DNA of 64,000 nucleotides from Hoylesella shahii DSM 15611 = JCM 12083. Lineage in GTDB: Bacteria; Bacteroidota; Bacteroidia; Bacteroidales; Bacteroidaceae. The stretch is from contig NZ_BAIZ01000010.1 of assembly GCF_000613445.1 (NCBI RefSeq), positions 1 to 64,000 on the forward strand, read 5' to 3'. The notes under the pieces were generated by a model that saw nothing but the letters and a program-made list of their open reading frames with translations, had not been told where the DNA came from and did no database searches. Shown here piece by piece: positions 20,416 to 30,378 of this stretch; the stretch's first letter is position 1; each line of letters begins with the position of its first letter. The position numbers and the translations under genes were made by a program.

Positions 20416-23400
20416 TTAAAATCCGACGTTGAGCGAGAATATAAATTGGCGTGAGAAAGGATAGCTTGTACCCCTTTCGCGCTTGACAGTAGAGAGGTAG
20501 AAAAAGTCTTCCATGTTGAAAGCAAGCCTTGCCGAGTTAACGCCCACGCGTTTTAAGAAGGGAGTATTGTTGCGGTCCATGCGGTAATAAAGCGAGAGCG
20601 AACTACCTTGCAGCACATTTTCGTCCATAACAAAACGCGAGGTGGCCTTGGTTTCCGAGCCATTGGGGTTTATTTCGCGGAACATAGCCCTATCGCCAGG
20701 CCTTAGCCATCGCAGTTGCGTTACACGGCGGTCGGCATTGTATTTAAGATTGGCATTCTCAACCTTATCAATGAGGGTTTGATTGTACACCTGCCCGCCG
20801 AAACGGAACAGCATGCTCGCGTCTATACCCCATCCCATGTAGGTGAACGAGGTGTTGATATGGCCTTGCCAAGTTGGTTCGGTGTTGCCAACAGGTACTG
20901 CATCTTTGGCATCCCAATATACAGCACTAGTCATTTCGCCATCGCGTCTAAGCAAAATTTCATCGCCCGAGGCGGGATCGATGCCTAATGAGCGCACCAC
21001 CCAAATGCGATTAACCGACTGTCCTTCTTCGTATCGAGGCAAGGGAGCATTTTTTAGGTTTCCAGCATTCACGTCATTGAGGTGTCTCATGGCCTCTGAT
21101 ATTTCCAAGAGCTTGTCTGTGTTGTGCGAACCATTAATGGTAACAGTCCAATACGACTGTTTGGCCATGTTGCGATAAGGAATTGCCGAGAGTGTCAGTT
21201 CCCATCCGCGGTTCTCCAGTTTACCAATATTTTCGGGATATTGGGCAAATCCCACGGATGGAGCAAGGCTCACCATGGTTATCATGTTATTAGTAACCTT
21301 GCGATAGTATTCCACGCGTGCCGTAAGTCGATGGTCTAGAGCCCCCAATTCCAATCCCAAGTTGAGGTTATGTGTTGTTTGCCACTTTAGTTTTTCGTTG
21401 TGCATGGCAAGAATTTCGCTACCTGTGGCGTCCGAAGAGTAGTAAGGCAGCAGCAAGTTGGCGTAAGTGTAGTAGCATGAGCCTGATAGGGGTTGAAGCC
21501 TTGCGAGCCTGTGGTGCCGTAGGTAGCACGCAGAACGAAGTCGGAGAGCCACGAGAGGTTTGCCAACCACGTTTCTTTCTTAGCATCCCAACGCAAGCCA
21601 GCCGACCAGAATGGCGCCCAACGGTTATCTTTACCAAACTCTGACGAACCATCCAGTCGTAAATTGAAGTCAATTGAGTACTTATACTTATACGAATAGC
21701 CACCAGCCAGCACCCATCCAATGCTTCTGCTGGTGCTTTCGATGCCGTCTACCTTCTCATTATATTTCTTACCGAAGAGCAAGTTGTCCATATTGTCGTT
21801 AGGAAAGCCCGTAACATAGTTGCCATAGGTTTCTCGGCTGTGTTCTTGAACACTCATTCGGGCATTAGCGTTATATAATGGTCGGCCAATTGCTTATTCC
21901 AGCTACCAGTAAGGTCGATGCCCCACTTCACTAATTCGCTTTGACTGCGGCGATAATCGCCTCTGAGTGTGGGGTCGGTTAGTCCATCAAAAGCCGTATG
22001 TTGTGCAGGTCGGAATTTATCTCTGCTTCCCACGCTCTTAGAGAGCGAGAAAGCAGCTTCCAATCGCAAATCTTTCAGCGGAGTATATTCCACCTTAAAC
22101 AGTTCGCGAACGCTAAAATTCTTACTTCTGTCTTTACTGTTAAACGTAGTGTTATACATTGGATTGAGGTAATCCGAGTCGCCTCCCAGTCCTGAGAAGT
22201 CGTCTAGTCGCTTCAAAAGTTCTCCATTTTCGCTATAAGGTTTAAGATATGGGTTGAGCAATGCATATTGGTCGAAGCTTCCCCAGGGCGATTCATCGGC
22301 TGTAGAGTTATCCAGTGTGATGCTATTTTTGAGCAACACCTTAGGCAATCGATATTGAAAATCGAGTGCACCAGTAAGCACATCGCGCTTACTACCTTTC
22401 ATTACGCCAGGCGAATGGTTATATCCCACGTACATACGATAGCGTAAAGCCTCGTCGCCACCCTCCAACGTAACGGTGTGTCGTTGCTGTAAGGAAGTTT
22501 GCAAGGGTTTATCAAGCCAATAAGTATCGACTCCCGAAAGCACTTGTCGCAACTTAGATTGGTACAATCTCCATTTATCAACTGTTGCTCCACCCATAGT
22601 ATACAGTCCGCTTATGCGTTCGGCCTCCAGTTTTTCGCTAGCGTTCATGAGGTTATATCCAGTGAGGTCGGGATTTTCCACGCGGAGTTCGCCACCGTAG
22701 GTCACCCATATACGTCCAGGTTTAGGTGTTTTTGTTTCGATTACGATAACGCCGTTAGCGGCCCTCGAGCCATAGATGGCCGTTGCGGCGGCATCTTTTA
22801 GCACCACAACAGAAGCCACGCGGTCGGGGTCGAGGTCGGCTAAAGTTTGCACACTTATTTCAAAACCATCCATGATAAGCAAGGGTTGGTTGGCATAGGT
22901 TTCGTATTCACCTTGCACAGCAAGCACCTTACTGCTAGCCGAGCTAGCTAAATCCATGTTAGCACCTCCTCGCATGCGCATGTCGGGCAGGTTGTTGGGG
23001 TTAGAACCGCTAACGATATTCTCGGCGATACGTAATCCTGGAGCGATGGCCGACAAAGCTTTGGCGATGTTGGTGGCGCTATATCGCTTGATATCTTCGC
23101 CTTTCATGGTAATGGCCGACCCAGTAAATCCTTCTTTCTTTCTATTAAACATACCCGTAACCACAAACTCGTCGAGCATCTTTGCATCCGATTTAAGTCT
23201 TACGGTGACATTAGCCTTGGCCCTAACATTGATAGCCTGCATACCCACATAGGTGATATGTAGTTCGGTTCCCAGCTTAATGCCCGGCAAGAAGAAGTTA
23301 CCATCTCCGTCGGTCACGGTTTTTTGTCCTGTTGCGATAGCCGTAACGGTGGCTCCCATCACGGGTAATCCATCCTCATCTGCCACCACATGTCCTCTCA

Positions 23401-23551
23401 CATCCACTCTGCCGTCGTCGCCTTTCTGCAAGAGTGGCGCGCGTTGTGCGCCCTTATCTGGTGCAAATGGAATGGAGCCCCAGGCACAGAAAAAGGGAAA
23501 AAGCAGAAGTGAACACGAGGTTATGCCTCTTAGCACTAGGTTCTTTTTCAT
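20416..23551 (-). CDS. SusC/RagA-like TonB-dependent transporter (two frameshifts)
   Basis: Outer-membrane TonB-dependent importer of about 1045 residues: signal peptide, a CarboxypepD_reg-like domain (about 50-120, VDVRGHVVADEDGLPVMGAT), TonB box region (DEFVVTGM), plug (LLIMDGFEISVQTLADLDP, VVLKDAAATAIYGSRAANG) and a 22-strand-type barrel ending FSRQFIFSLNVGF. The frame breaks near 21857 (HYITLM to MSVQEHSRETYGN; one missing G) and near 21470 (GFNPYQA to YYTYANLLLPYYS). After one added base at each the protein reads through. There is no STN domain, so no sigma/anti-sigma signalling is implied. First gene of the five-gene operon, with a promoter about 230 bases upstream. Confidence 0.88.
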
Positions 23552-23782
23552 AATCAGTTGTTTTGAGATTGGTATTTTGTAGCCTGTTCACATTGGCAAC
23601 AGTTTGCGCGAACGCATCGAGTAAGCCTTGTTTAGGGCTATTGTGAAGCTAGTTGTTTGTGTGTCGGCATTGCATGGAGAAAGGTCGGCACGGGGTTAAC
23701 GATGTGTCTAGTATATGGTATGTGTCGGAGAGCGGTGTCTTGGCACACACCCTAGTTACTTTAAAACATGTATTTACGTTCG

Positions 23783-23814
23783 CAAATTTAGGATTTATTT
23801 TACAAACCTGCAAA
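23783..23814 (-). promoter_or_regulatory. Promoter of the SusCD-protease operon
   Basis: On the minus strand TTTG (23814-23811), 20 bases, then TAAATTTG (23790-23783): a near-ideal Bacteroidetes -33/-7 pair. The SusC ATG is about 230 bases downstream, leaving a long leader that could carry post-transcriptional control. Confidence 0.7.
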
Positions 23815-23861
23815 TATTTTGAATGTATTTGCACCCTTCGTTCGTATTAAATACAGTATAG

Positions 23862-24200
23862 GATAATTTGAGCACGCTACAACCAGAAGATGATGCTGAC
23901 ACCAAATACTATAGATCTCGTTGTTATCGATTGCCCACTGCAGACGAGTTTGAAGAAATTCCAACTAGATGCGAATGAAAATGGGTAATACGCAATAATA
24001 TTAAGGGTTATATTCTAAGTCGCAATGGTGCGTCTATCTTCTTGCAAGCAACAGACGATAACAACAATTTTCCCTCACTTAGATATTGGTCTCGCTCGCT
24101 CAATACTAAGAATTACAATGAAGCAATGATTCTTCAAGCACAACATTTATTGGTATTAAAGTCGTAAAGTAGAAGGATATGCCGCACCCTTGGTAGCTTT
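23862..24200 (+). pseudogene. Decayed FISUMP-domain gene fragment
   Basis: In one plus-strand frame from 23862 the sequence reads LQPEDDADTKYYRSRCYRL, then PTADEFEEIPTRCE, an internal TGA, KWVIRNNIKGYILSRNGAS, IFLQATDD and RYWSRSL before a TAA at 24165. This is the signature of the Fibrobacter succinogenes major paralogous (FISUMP) domain: WRMPT, C-W, GY.., SIFLPA, YWSS. The TGA sits where Trp is expected. After 24165 a different frame gives SRKVEGYA, resembling the GYSVRPV end of the domain. There is no start codon or signal peptide. FISUMP proteins are usually cell-surface lipoproteins of unknown function. Confidence 0.75.
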
Positions 24201-24441
24201 ATACGCCTTGTACCTCAATAGTTACCATATAACCCGTGGCATAACCAAGCGTTACAACCAACAGCATTTCATCGCAACATGGGTAAACCACATGCATTTA
24301 GTTAGCAAACAATCGGCGTTGCGATGAGGGAAGCGCGAAAACGAAGTGCATTTCTCACACCCCTTGGCTACAGTCGTAGCCTTTATTGGGCAAAAACAGG
24401 GTGCGGAAGCCCTAGAACGATGCACACAATTTCCACTAATC

Positions 24442-24489
24442 AAAACAGACACAAGGTATGTTCCTTAGCATATACTTGTGCCTGTTTTT
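24442..24489. terminator. Bidirectional terminator hairpin downstream of recQ
   Basis: AAAACAGACACAAGGTAT (24442-24459) pairs with ATACTTGTGCCTGTTTT (24472-24488) over about 16 bp with one bulge and one mismatch. On the plus strand TTTTTAGTTTTTTT follows; on the minus strand it exits into TTTTGATTAG. It could stop recQ transcription and any plus-strand transcription from the FISUMP remnant. Confidence 0.7.
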
Positions 24490-24601
24490 AGTTTTTTTCG
24501 TTTAACACCACTAACGATTTGTGCGCTTAACACGTAATATCGCGGTCTTTGGCCATGCAAAAATGCCACATTCCTTACGTGCTAAGCAACCAAGATGCAA
24601 C

Positions 24602-26779
24602 TCAATTCGCCATTTCCGAAAGGAACTTAATGCGCACCAACCTAATTTCATCGTCGGTATAATCGCCTCCAAGTTCTTCGGCAGCCGTATTAAGATCGTC
24701 GGTTTCGCTTTCCCTAAAATAGTCGTATATTTCATCAACGCGGTCTTCGTCAATCACTTCTTCAAGGAAATAGTCGATATTGAGTTTCGTTCCACTGTTC
24801 ACGATAGTCTCAATCTCACTCAAAAGGTCGTCAAATCCCATGTTAAGTGAGTCGGCGATGTCGTCAAGCGCCATCTGTCTGTCGATGTTTTGAATAATTT
24901 TTACCTTGTTCATGGATTTTTTGGCTACGGTTCTTACTCTTAGTTCTTCTGGCCTTTCAATCTGATTTTCTTCGCAATATGTCTTTATTAATTGGCAGAA
25001 AGCTTCCCCGTAGCGTTTAGCTTTACCCACTCCCACACCAGGAATGTTTTGCAATTCTTCAAGTGTAATGGGGTAAGCCACGGCCATTTGTTCGATAGAC
25101 ACATCTTGAAAGATAACATAAGGTGGCATGTTGTGTTTCTCGGCCACGTCTTTACGCAGCTGTTTGAGCAAGGAATACAATTGTGGGTCGAGTGTTGAGC
25201 CACATGCATCTCTCGATTCTTCTTCAAATTCGTCGTCGAAATCGGTATCTTCCACAATCATAAAGGGCTGCGGTTGTTTAATGAAACGTTTTCCAGCCGA
25301 AGTAAGTTTCAGCAAACCATAGTTCTCCACATCCTTTTTAAGATAGCCTGCAATAAGTGCTTGGTGTATCACAGGGTTCCAAATCTTGTCGTCTTCATCC
25401 TCTCCTGCCCCGAAATCGTCCAATTCGTGATGCTTATGCGACACCAAATCGTCTGTTGGTCTGCCCTTAACAAAATCGATAACATAGTCACTTCTAAAAT
25501 TTTCTTTAACGGCCATCACCGCTTTAAGCACGATGAGCAGAGCCTCTTTGGCCTCGCGTTTGGATTTAGGATGTAAGCAATTGTCACAGTTATGACAGTT
25601 TTCTTCCGTATATTCTTCGCCAAAATAGTGGAGCAACATTTTGCGACGGCACACCGACGACTCGGCATAAGCGGCCGTTTCCAGGAGCAATTGTCTGCCG
25701 ATATCTTGCTCGGACACGGGTTTGCCTTCCATAAATTTCTCCAGTTTTTGCAGGTCTTTGTTAGAATAAAACGTCACACAAAGTCCCTCGCCTCCGTCTC
25801 TACCCGCGCGACCCGTCTCTTGATAATAGCCTTCAAGACTCTTTGGGATGTCGTAGTGGATAACAAAACGCACATCGGGCTTATCAATTCCCATACCAAA
25901 AGCGATGGTAGCCACAATCACATCAATACGTTCCATCAAGAAATCATCTTGTGTTTGCGAGCGTTTGGCACTGTCTAAGCCTGCATGATAGGGTTCGGCT
26001 TTGATGTTATTGGCCTTTAATATGGCCGACAACTCCTCCACCTTCTTACGCGAGAGGCAATAGATAATACCACTTTTACCTGCATGTTGGCGAATAAACA
26101 TAATGATATTACGGTCAACATCTTGCGTTTTGGGGCGCACCTCGTAGTAGAGATTAGGGCGATTAAACGAACTTTTAAATTCCAATGCGTTGCAAATACC
26201 CAGGTTTTTCTTAATGTCCGACCGCACTTTGTCTGTTGCTGTTGCCGTAAGCGCTATAACGGGCGCCTCGCCGATACGCAAGATGGTGGGCCTAATATTG
26301 CGATATTCGGGGCGAAAATCGTGTCCCCACTCCGAAATACAATGCGCTTCGTCTACAGCATAGAACGAAACCTTCACCGACTGCAAAAATTCCACATTCT
26401 CATCTTTACCCAACGACTCGGGTGCTACATACAAAAGCTTCGTTGCACCACGTCTCACGTCGTTCATTACCAGCTGTATGGCCGCCTTATTAAGCGACGA
26501 GTTAAGATAATGAGCCACGCATCCGTCTTCGCTCATGCCGTTCATCACGTCCACTTGGTTTTTCATCAGTGCGATAAGTGGAGATATAACGATGGCAGTT
26601 CCTTCCATCAAGAGCGACGGCAACTGGTAACACAGGCTCTTACCGCCACCAGTTGGCATGAGCACAAAGGTGTCGTTACCCGCAAGAAGATTGCGGATGA
26701 TAGCCTCTTGGTCGCCTTTAAACGAGTCGAAACCAAAATATTGTTTTAGCGGTTCTGTAAGATTAACGTCCTTAGTCAT
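24602..26779 (-). CDS. recQ: ATP-dependent DNA helicase RecQ
   Basis: RecQ is a 3'-5' DNA helicase in recombination and replication-fork repair. The 725-residue protein from ATG 26779 (MTKDVNLTEPLKQYFGFDSF) has Walker A TGGGKS (43-48), the DEAH box YAVDEAHCISEWGHDFRPEY, motif VI region YYQETGRAGRDG, the RQC zinc-binding Cys set (CRRKMLLHYFGEEY ... CHNCDNC) and an HRDC-type region (VIFQDVSIEQMAVAYP ... IPGVGVGKAKRYGEAFCQ). An acidic C-terminal extension follows. An in-frame ATG 38 codons upstream gives a non-conserved leader and is not used. It follows clpX on the same strand after 184 bases. Confidence 0.96.
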   Translation of the reverse strand: MTKDVNLTEPLKQYFGFDSFKGDQEAIIRNLLAGNDTFVLMPTGGGKSLCYQLPSLLMEGTAIVISPLIALMKNQVDVMNGMSEDGCVAHYLNSSLNKAAIQLVMNDVRRGATKLLYVAPESLGKDENVEFLQSVKVSFYAVDEAHCISEWGHDFRPEYRNIRPTILRIGEAPVIALTATATDKVRSDIKKNLGICNALEFKSSFNRPNLYYEVRPKTQDVDRNIIMFIRQHAGKSGIIYCLSRKKVEELSAILKANNIKAEPYHAGLDSAKRSQTQDDFLMERIDVIVATIAFGMGIDKPDVRFVIHYDIPKSLEGYYQETGRAGRDGGEGLCVTFYSNKDLQKLEKFMEGKPVSEQDIGRQLLLETAAYAESSVCRRKMLLHYFGEEYTEENCHNCDNCLHPKSKREAKEALLIVLKAVMAVKENFRSDYVIDFVKGRPTDDLVSHKHHELDDFGAGEDEDDKIWNPVIHQALIAGYLKKDVENYGLLKLTSAGKRFIKQPQPFMIVEDTDFDDEFEEESRDACGSTLDPQLYSLLKQLRKDVAEKHNMPPYVIFQDVSIEQMAVAYPITLEELQNIPGVGVGKAKRYGEAFCQLIKTYCEENQIERPEELRVRTVAKKSMNKVKIIQNIDRQMALDDIADSLNMGFDDLLSEIETIVNSGTKLNIDYFLEEVIDEDRVDEIYDYFRESETDDLNTAAEELGGDYTDDEIRLVRIKFLSEMAN

Positions 26780-26963
26780 AAATGGTCTAGGTTTCACAGA
26801 TGTGAGATTATTAGCTTTCGCGCAGGGAAAGAGATGAAACAGGTGGCGCTGCAACTTGGTTGTATTAGCCAAAGGGCCATTCTTGGCTAGCAAGCATGTT
26901 TAGACGTTTTTTGTTTTGCAAACCAAGACACGCTCACAACGCCTCCTGTTCATGTTTTATTGT

Positions 26964-28196
26964 TTAGCCAGCCTGTTCTTGCAGGCCCGACTTGTCTAAT
27001 TGTTCTTTAGCATAGGTCAAGGTAACATCGAAGTTTTTCACCTTCTTCGATGGCACTTCGAACATAGCATCCATCATCACAGCCTCGACAATGGAACGCA
27101 GTCCGCGTGCGCCAAGTTTATATTCCACGGCCTTATCCACGATATAGTCGAGCGCTTCGTTGTCAAAATTCAGGTTTATGCCGTCCATTTTAAACAGTTT
27201 TTCGTACTGTTTGATAATCGAGTTTTTCGGTTCCACCAATATTCGGCGCAAGGCTTCGCGGTCAAGCGGATTAAGATAAGTGAGCACGGGCAGACGTCCA
27301 ATGATTTCAGGAATCAATCCAAACGACTTAAGGTCTTGTGGAAGGATGTATTTCATCAAGTCGCCCTTGTCTATTTTGCGCACATTTTGCACCGAGTTAT
27401 AACCCACAACGTGCGTATTGAGTCGTTGTGCAATCTTTCTTTCAATGCCATCAAAAGCCCCACCGCAGATAAACAGAATGTTTCTTGTGTCAACATGGAT
27501 GTAATCTTGATCGGGATGTTTACGTCCACCCTTTGGTGGAACGTTTACCATGGTGCCTTCTAGTAGCTTTAGTAATCCTTGTTGCACACCTTCGCCACTA
27601 ACATCACGTGTGATGCTGGGGTTATCGCTCTTTCGGGCAATTTTATCAATCTCGTCAACAAAGACGATACCTCGTTCGGCAGCGGCCACATCATAGTCGG
27701 CCACCTGCAAAAGTCGGCTAAGTATGCTCTCCACATCTTCTCCCACGTATCCAGCTTCGGTAAATACCGTAGCATCCACAATGGTAAAAGGCACGTCAAG
27801 CAGTTTGGCAATGGTTCGCGCCATGAGCGTTTTACCAGTACCAGTGCTACCCACCATGATGATATTGCTTTTTTCAATCTCCACGCCATCATCATCAATG
27901 GGCTGTTCCAAGCGTTTATAATGATTGTAAACCGACACCGAGAGGTAGCGTTTAGCCTCGTCCTGCCCAATGATATATTGGTCGAGATAAGCTTTGATGT
28001 CCATTGGTTTGGGAACATCTTTCAAGGTTTGGTTCTTTTTTCCCTTACTGGGTTTGGCCTTTGAAGCATTGGCCGACTTGGTTATCTCGTACGCCTGCTG
28101 AGCACAGTTATCGCAGATATAACCATTAAGTCCTGCTATAAGGTAGTTTACATCTTTCTCGCTTCTTCCGCAGAAGCTACATACATTCTTTGGCAT
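26964..28196 (-). CDS. clpX: ATP-dependent Clp protease ATP-binding subunit ClpX
   Basis: AAA+ unfoldase that feeds substrates to ClpP. The 410-residue protein has the N-terminal zinc-binding domain (CSFCGR ... CDNC), Walker A GSTGTGKT, Walker [15 protein letters not shown], the sensor region and pore loop of the AAA+ core (GYVGEDVES), and the ClpX C-terminal small domain ([20 protein letters not shown]). Complete. It follows clpP after 165 bases that include a 10-bp hairpin, so the two are probably co-transcribed with possible modulation. Confidence 0.97.
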   Translation of the reverse strand: MPKNVCSFCGRSEKDVNYLIAGLNGYICDNCAQQAYEITKSANASKAKPSKGKKNQTLKDVPKPMDIKAYLDQYIIGQDEAKRYLSVSVYNHYKRLEQPIDDDGVEIEKSNIIMVGSTGTGKTLMARTIAKLLDVPFTIVDATVFTEAGYVGEDVESILSRLLQVADYDVAAAERGIVFVDEIDKIARKSDNPSITRDVSGEGVQQGLLKLLEGTMVNVPPKGGRKHPDQDYIHVDTRNILFICGGAFDGIERKIAQRLNTHVVGYNSVQNVRKIDKGDLMKYILPQDLKSFGLIPEIIGRLPVLTYLNPLDREALRRILVEPKNSIIKQYEKLFKMDGINLNFDNEALDYIVDKAVEYKLGARGLRSIVEAVMMDAMFEVPSKKVKNFDVTLTYAKEQLDKSGLQEQAG

Positions 28197-28315
28197 TTAT
28201 TCCTTTCGTTTGTTAACGGCTTAGTTCCGCTTGTCTTGTTGGTTTTGTTTGGCCTTCTTGTAATGGGCTAAACAAATTGCCCCACACGCTATGCCGAGGT
28301 TCAACAGCTATGTAC

Positions 28316-28346
28316 ACCTGTGCATAGCCTTAGCCAATGCACAGGT
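28316..28346. other. Hairpin between clpP and clpX
   Basis: ACCTGTGCAT (28316-28325) and ATGCACAGGT (28337-28346) form a perfect 10-bp stem with an 11-base loop. TTTT follows on the plus strand only. In the direction of clpP-clpX transcription there is no U-tract, so it may tune clpX expression or protect the clpP message rather than terminate. Confidence 0.5.
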
Positions 28347-28361
28347 TTTTCGCTGTTTATA

Positions 28362-29022
28362 TTATTTCTTCACCAGCACAGAGTCTATCATTCCATACTC
28401 CTTAGCCTCTTCGGCGTTCATCCAGTAGTTACGATCAGAGTCGTTCCATACCTTATCGAATGGCGTATGCGAATGATTTGAGATGATGGTGTAGAGTTCT
28501 TTCTTAAATTTAAGTATCTCTTTAGCCTCAATTTCTATGTCAGAAGCCTGTCCTTGCACACCTCCCAATGGTTGGTGAATCATCACCCTACTATGAGGAA
28601 GAGCCGAACGCTTGCCTTCTTGACCCGAAACCAGCAACACTGCAGCCATCGAAGCAGCCATACCCGTACAGATAGTAGCCACATCGCTAGAGATAAATTG
28701 CATGGTGTCGTAGATACCAGACCTGCAGTAACGCTTCCACCGGGGCTATTGATATAGATAGAAATATCTTTTCCTGCATCAACAGAGTCGAGATACAACA
28801 ACTGGGCTTGCAATGTATTGGCCGTATAGTCGTTAATTTCGGTACCAAGGAAGATGATGCGGTCCATCATCAGGCGCGAAAACACGTCCATTTGGGTTAC
28901 ATTCAGTTGGCGTTCTTCCAAAATATAGGGGTTGAGATAAGCTGCCTGAGCTTCATCACATCGTCTACCACCATCCCATTCATACCGAGATGTCCAGTGG
29001 CATACTTTCTAAAATCGTTCAT
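28362..29022 (-). CDS. clpP: ATP-dependent Clp protease proteolytic subunit ClpP (two frameshifts)
   Basis: Serine protease chamber of ClpXP, about 220 residues when reconstructed. It starts [20 protein letters not shown] at 29022. A missing base near 28950 must be supplied to enter [18 protein letters not shown] second missing base (GG for GGG) near 28718 turns [10 protein letters not shown] into [20 protein letters not shown]. Catalytic Ser (TGMAASMAA), His ([12 protein letters not shown]) and Asp ([17 protein letters not shown]) are all present. Two frame errors in a conserved housekeeping gene point to sequencing error. A promoter with textbook spacing lies just upstream. No trigger-factor gene precedes it. 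Confidence 0.92.
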
Positions 29023-29095
29023 ATTCGTATTAATATCCTTTCTTGATGATTGGGGTTTAGGGCCTATTGACCACCTATCCCGCTTGTTTGAACAA

Positions 29096-29126
29096 CAAAG
29101 TTAATAAAAAAAGTGTCTACTCCAAA
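29096..29126 (-). promoter_or_regulatory. Promoter of clpP-clpX
   Basis: On the minus strand TTTG (29126-29123), exactly 19 bases, then TAACTTTG (29103-29096). This is an ideal Bacteroidetes housekeeping promoter. The leader to the clpP ATG would be about 70 bases. Confidence 0.8.
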
Positions 29127-29416
29127 AATATTAAGGGTATTTTTCCACACCCTTTTTAATGGTGCGCACAACCGCTATGCCACCACCTCGCCACACCTAT
29201 TATATAAGGTGTGTTCTATCTCGCCACACATGCAATGGAGCAATGCAATTACTTACGCACCAATAACACTGTTGCAAACGTCATACCACAACCACGTTAA
29301 ATCGGCAACAAGCTATTGCGGTTGTCGAAATAATATCGTAAATTCGCAATGGGAATGTCCCTAAAAGCACCCATCCCTGCGCCGCACGCACAAAAGAAAA
29401 TCAAACATCGCCAATT

Positions 29417-30295
29417 ATGAAACAAATTTGCTTATTGATTTGTGGTTTGCTATGTTGCACAAACGCCCTAGCACAGGAACAAAAGAAGCTCCGAAAAACG
29501 GTGCAAACCACCGAACGACCGTTGCCCAAACCCCGACAGGCAGAGCCAAACCCCACGCTAAGCCCAACAACGACACTCTTCACCAGCCCCAACGTGCAAG
29601 AGAAACCGCTCTCGATAGCCGACTCCATTGCCATTGCCAACCGTTTTTGGAATGCAAACGACAACCTAAACCTACGCCTAACACAGCCCATGCCCACGCA
29701 AACAACGAGCCTATCTTCCACGCCTGCCACCAACTACAACCGCGCTGGACAGCTAGGCGAATGGAAAGGGCTAAACTTTTATGGGCAGAGCTACCGCGAA
29801 ACTTTTCCTGCCATGCTTGTAAGGCAAGGCGCAACGGTGGGCGTTAGTCGCACTTGGGACAAGCTTTCGTTCTCGGCTTTCGCCTCAGCCGACCGCTATC
29901 GCACATTCCACACAGCCACACAATTCGGTCTTGGCGGTTCGCTCTCCTATCGGTTCAGTCCTTATGTCAGTGCAACAGCCTTCGGTAGCTATTACAGCGT
30001 GCAGCCTTTCCTATCTTTGGCCACTTTCCCTTACGTCAACAGTTCGGCCTACGGCGGTTATTTCACCCTCGAAAACGATCGCTATGGTGTTGACCTTGGC
30101 GTGCAACGACGTTACGATTCCTATCGGCAACAATGGATTGTTTCGCCCATTCTCACACCCAAATACCATTTTCCTCAGAAGTTCACCATAGAAGTTCCAG
30201 TTGGCGAAATGGTACGCGACGTCCTTGAAAAACTCATATTCGAGCGTCACAACAGTTCGCCCACAATCATGCCAGCAGTCCCTCACACTCGCTAG
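29417..30295 (+). CDS. Exported protein with outer-membrane barrel-like region, function unknown
   Basis: Not recognised as a named family. The 292-residue product has a signal peptide (MKQICLLICGLLCCTNALAQ), a Pro/Thr-rich disordered stretch to about residue 65, then alternating aromatic/Gly/Ser beta-strand patterns (GATVGVSRTWDKLSFSAFAS, FGLGGSLSYRFSPYVSATAF) suggesting a small outer-membrane barrel. It ends in a conserved-looking VGEMVRDVLEKLIFE. It lies between the divergent clpP promoter and rarA, 83 bases before the rarA start, which has its own promoter. A real gene is likely because of the signal peptide and strand periodicity; the role is open. Confidence 0.72.
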   Translation: MKQICLLICGLLCCTNALAQEQKKLRKTVQTTERPLPKPRQAEPNPTLSPTTTLFTSPNVQEKPLSIADSIAIANRFWNANDNLNLRLTQPMPTQTTSLSSTPATNYNRAGQLGEWKGLNFYGQSYRETFPAMLVRQGATVGVSRTWDKLSFSAFASADRYRTFHTATQFGLGGSLSYRFSPYVSATAFGSYYSVQPFLSLATFPYVNSSAYGGYFTLENDRYGVDLGVQRRYDSYRQQWIVSPILTPKYHFPQKFTIEVPVGEMVRDVLEKLIFERHNSSPTIMPAVPHTR

Positions 30296-30341
30296 TCTCA
30301 TTCAAGGCTTGCACACCAGCCACCAATCTACATCTCTTTTA

Positions 30342-30373
30342 TTTTGTGGAGTAGCACGTTTTCGCTACCTTTG
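30342..30373 (+). promoter_or_regulatory. Promoter of rarA, predicted near-leaderless
   Basis: TTTTG (30342-30346), 19 bases, TACCTTTG (30366-30373). Transcription from such boxes begins about 5 bases downstream, near 30378, and the rarA ATG is at 30379. The message would have essentially no 5' untranslated region. Confidence 0.72.
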
Positions 30374-30378
30374 CAGCA

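Noticed and set aside
24252..24452. Minus-strand frame of 66 codons rich in Cys.
   Set aside because: Cys spacing does not fit a zinc finger, no start context, and it lies between a pseudogene remnant and a terminator.
26084..26749. Plus-strand open frame of about 220 codons inside recQ.
   Set aside because: Antisense to the conserved helicase core and its composition mirrors recQ codon positions. No independent evidence.
26863..26892. Hairpin TAGCCAA/TTGGCTA between clpX and recQ as a terminator.
   Set aside because: Only 7 bp with no U-tract on the minus strand; too weak to call.
28362..29022. Programmed frameshifting in clpP.
   Set aside because: The breaks have no slippery heptamer or downstream structure and both need a missing base. 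The same pattern occurs in about ten other genes.
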